Shown in pieces: positions 33,304 to 33,705 of a DNA stretch of 33,705 nt. Origin of the DNA: Acidobacteriota bacterium (GTDB lineage: Bacteria > Acidobacteriota > Terriglobia > Terriglobales > Acidobacteriaceae); the NCBI GenBank assembly GCA_021810625.1, contig JAJZIJ010000027.1, positions 1 through 33,705 of the forward strand, given 5' to 3'. Numbering within the stretch: position 1 is the first letter of the stretch; each line of letters opens with the position of its first letter. The position numbers were made by a program, and so were the translations under genes. The notes beneath the pieces were generated by a model that had not been told where the DNA came from, did no database searches, and saw only the letters and a list, made by a program, of their open reading frames with translations.

Positions 33304-33705
33304 GGCAGTCCCTCCTTGCCGGTGGGATGCGGCGCCAGATGCCTATCGTTGGCGATGACCGCTCCGGGTCTTCCCCCAGCCAGCGCAATCGAACTGAAAC
33401 CGAACTGCAATCGAACGAGAGTCCAGTGCGTCTACCTTACCGGGAATGCAGGCCGAATGCCTAGAAAAATCGTGGCAGAGGAACATTTGTTGGCACTCCC
33501 CTCGGCGCGATTGCGATTCTTTTCTCTCTTGCGCGTTTGATTCCATCCGCGCTGCTCCTTTCTATCGGCAGAAAGCAGCGAAGTCTTTTCCAATCGAAGG
33601 ATGAGCCTGAAGGGAGCGAAGGGTGGCGAAGCGGGTTTTGTCCTTTCGGGTATTGAATTGAACTTAGCTTAACAGTTGGTTCCGGGGCGGAGGGAATGTG
33701 GAAAT
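33304..33705. other. Gene-free end of the window
   Basis: About 400 bp with no convincing reading frame. The one structure seen is a hairpin with CGCTGC (33550-33555)/GCAGCG (33575-33580) and an inner TTTCT (33559-33563)/AGAAA (33570-33574), joined across a 3-nt bulge. It lies about 250 bp upstream of the gene at 33303 and could be a terminator for a gene beyond the window or part of a leader. Confidence 0.35.

Noticed and set aside
33343-33546. A 67-codon minus-strand frame near the window end
   Set aside because: No ribosome binding site or recognisable pattern; composition typical of random GC-rich sequence.

Overview
The window looks like a piece of chromosome from an acidobacterium, probably of the Terriglobia/Acidobacteriaceae type. 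It is GC-rich, and its intergenic regions carry palindromic elements of the 'cattctgaac...gaagaatcc' kind that I associate with that group. It also has a mix of carbohydrate-active enzymes (GH29, GH3, a fucose-type permease), a futalosine-pathway menaquinone gene and two-subunit NADPH glutamate synthase. The taxonomic call is inference, since there is no rRNA gene here.

Layout. 1-4860: purS (-) diverges from ppa (+). recX follows, then a convergent nucleoside phosphorylase and a FucP-type permease (both -), and a divergent Sfp-type phosphopantetheinyl transferase. 4861-10050: dnaK and dnaJ are separated by 1.8 kb of accessory DNA holding a 57-aa conserved-looking small protein, a GIY-YIG nuclease, a tandemly duplicated palindromic repeat and an AT-richer membrane-anchored protein. 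dnaK has a textbook promoter with a HAIR-like (HspR-type) inverted repeat inside it and two tandem hairpins in its leader. 10051-15861: a secreted DUF3617-like protein, typA/bipA, tRNA-Arg(CCG), an LpxH-like metallophosphoesterase and a secreted alpha-L-fucosidase. 15862-22626: mqnA and a MarR-family regulator (both -) diverge from bioB-bioF-bioD-bioA-bioZ, a complete late biotin pathway ending in a FabH-like condensing enzyme. A perfect 9-7-9 inverted repeat lies between marR and bioB and covers the -35 of bioB. 22627-31319: a 325-bp leader, gltB-gltD, and a secreted GH3 glycosidase. 31320-33705: a palindromic repeat, a BrnT/BrnA-like toxin-antitoxin pair, a divergent AT-rich coiled-coil/zinc-ribbon protein, an unknown conserved-looking protein and a gene-free end.

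How the genes fit together. Fucosidase, GH3 enzyme and permease would let the cell release and import sugars from fucosylated glycans, although no intracellular fucose enzymes are in the window. The bio cluster should make biotin from an acyl-thioester precursor supplied by the BioZ-like enzyme, plausibly under the adjacent MarR protein. DnaK/DnaJ, TypA and RecX are stress and maintenance functions.

The points most worth following are: (i) a MarR-type candidate regulator of biotin synthesis with its operator; (ii) the GIY-YIG gene joined to a duplicated long hairpin element whose two copies differ by a compensatory base-pair change; (iii) the HAIR-like site and tandem leader hairpins of dnaK; and (iv) small genes and leaderless promoters that routine annotation would miss.
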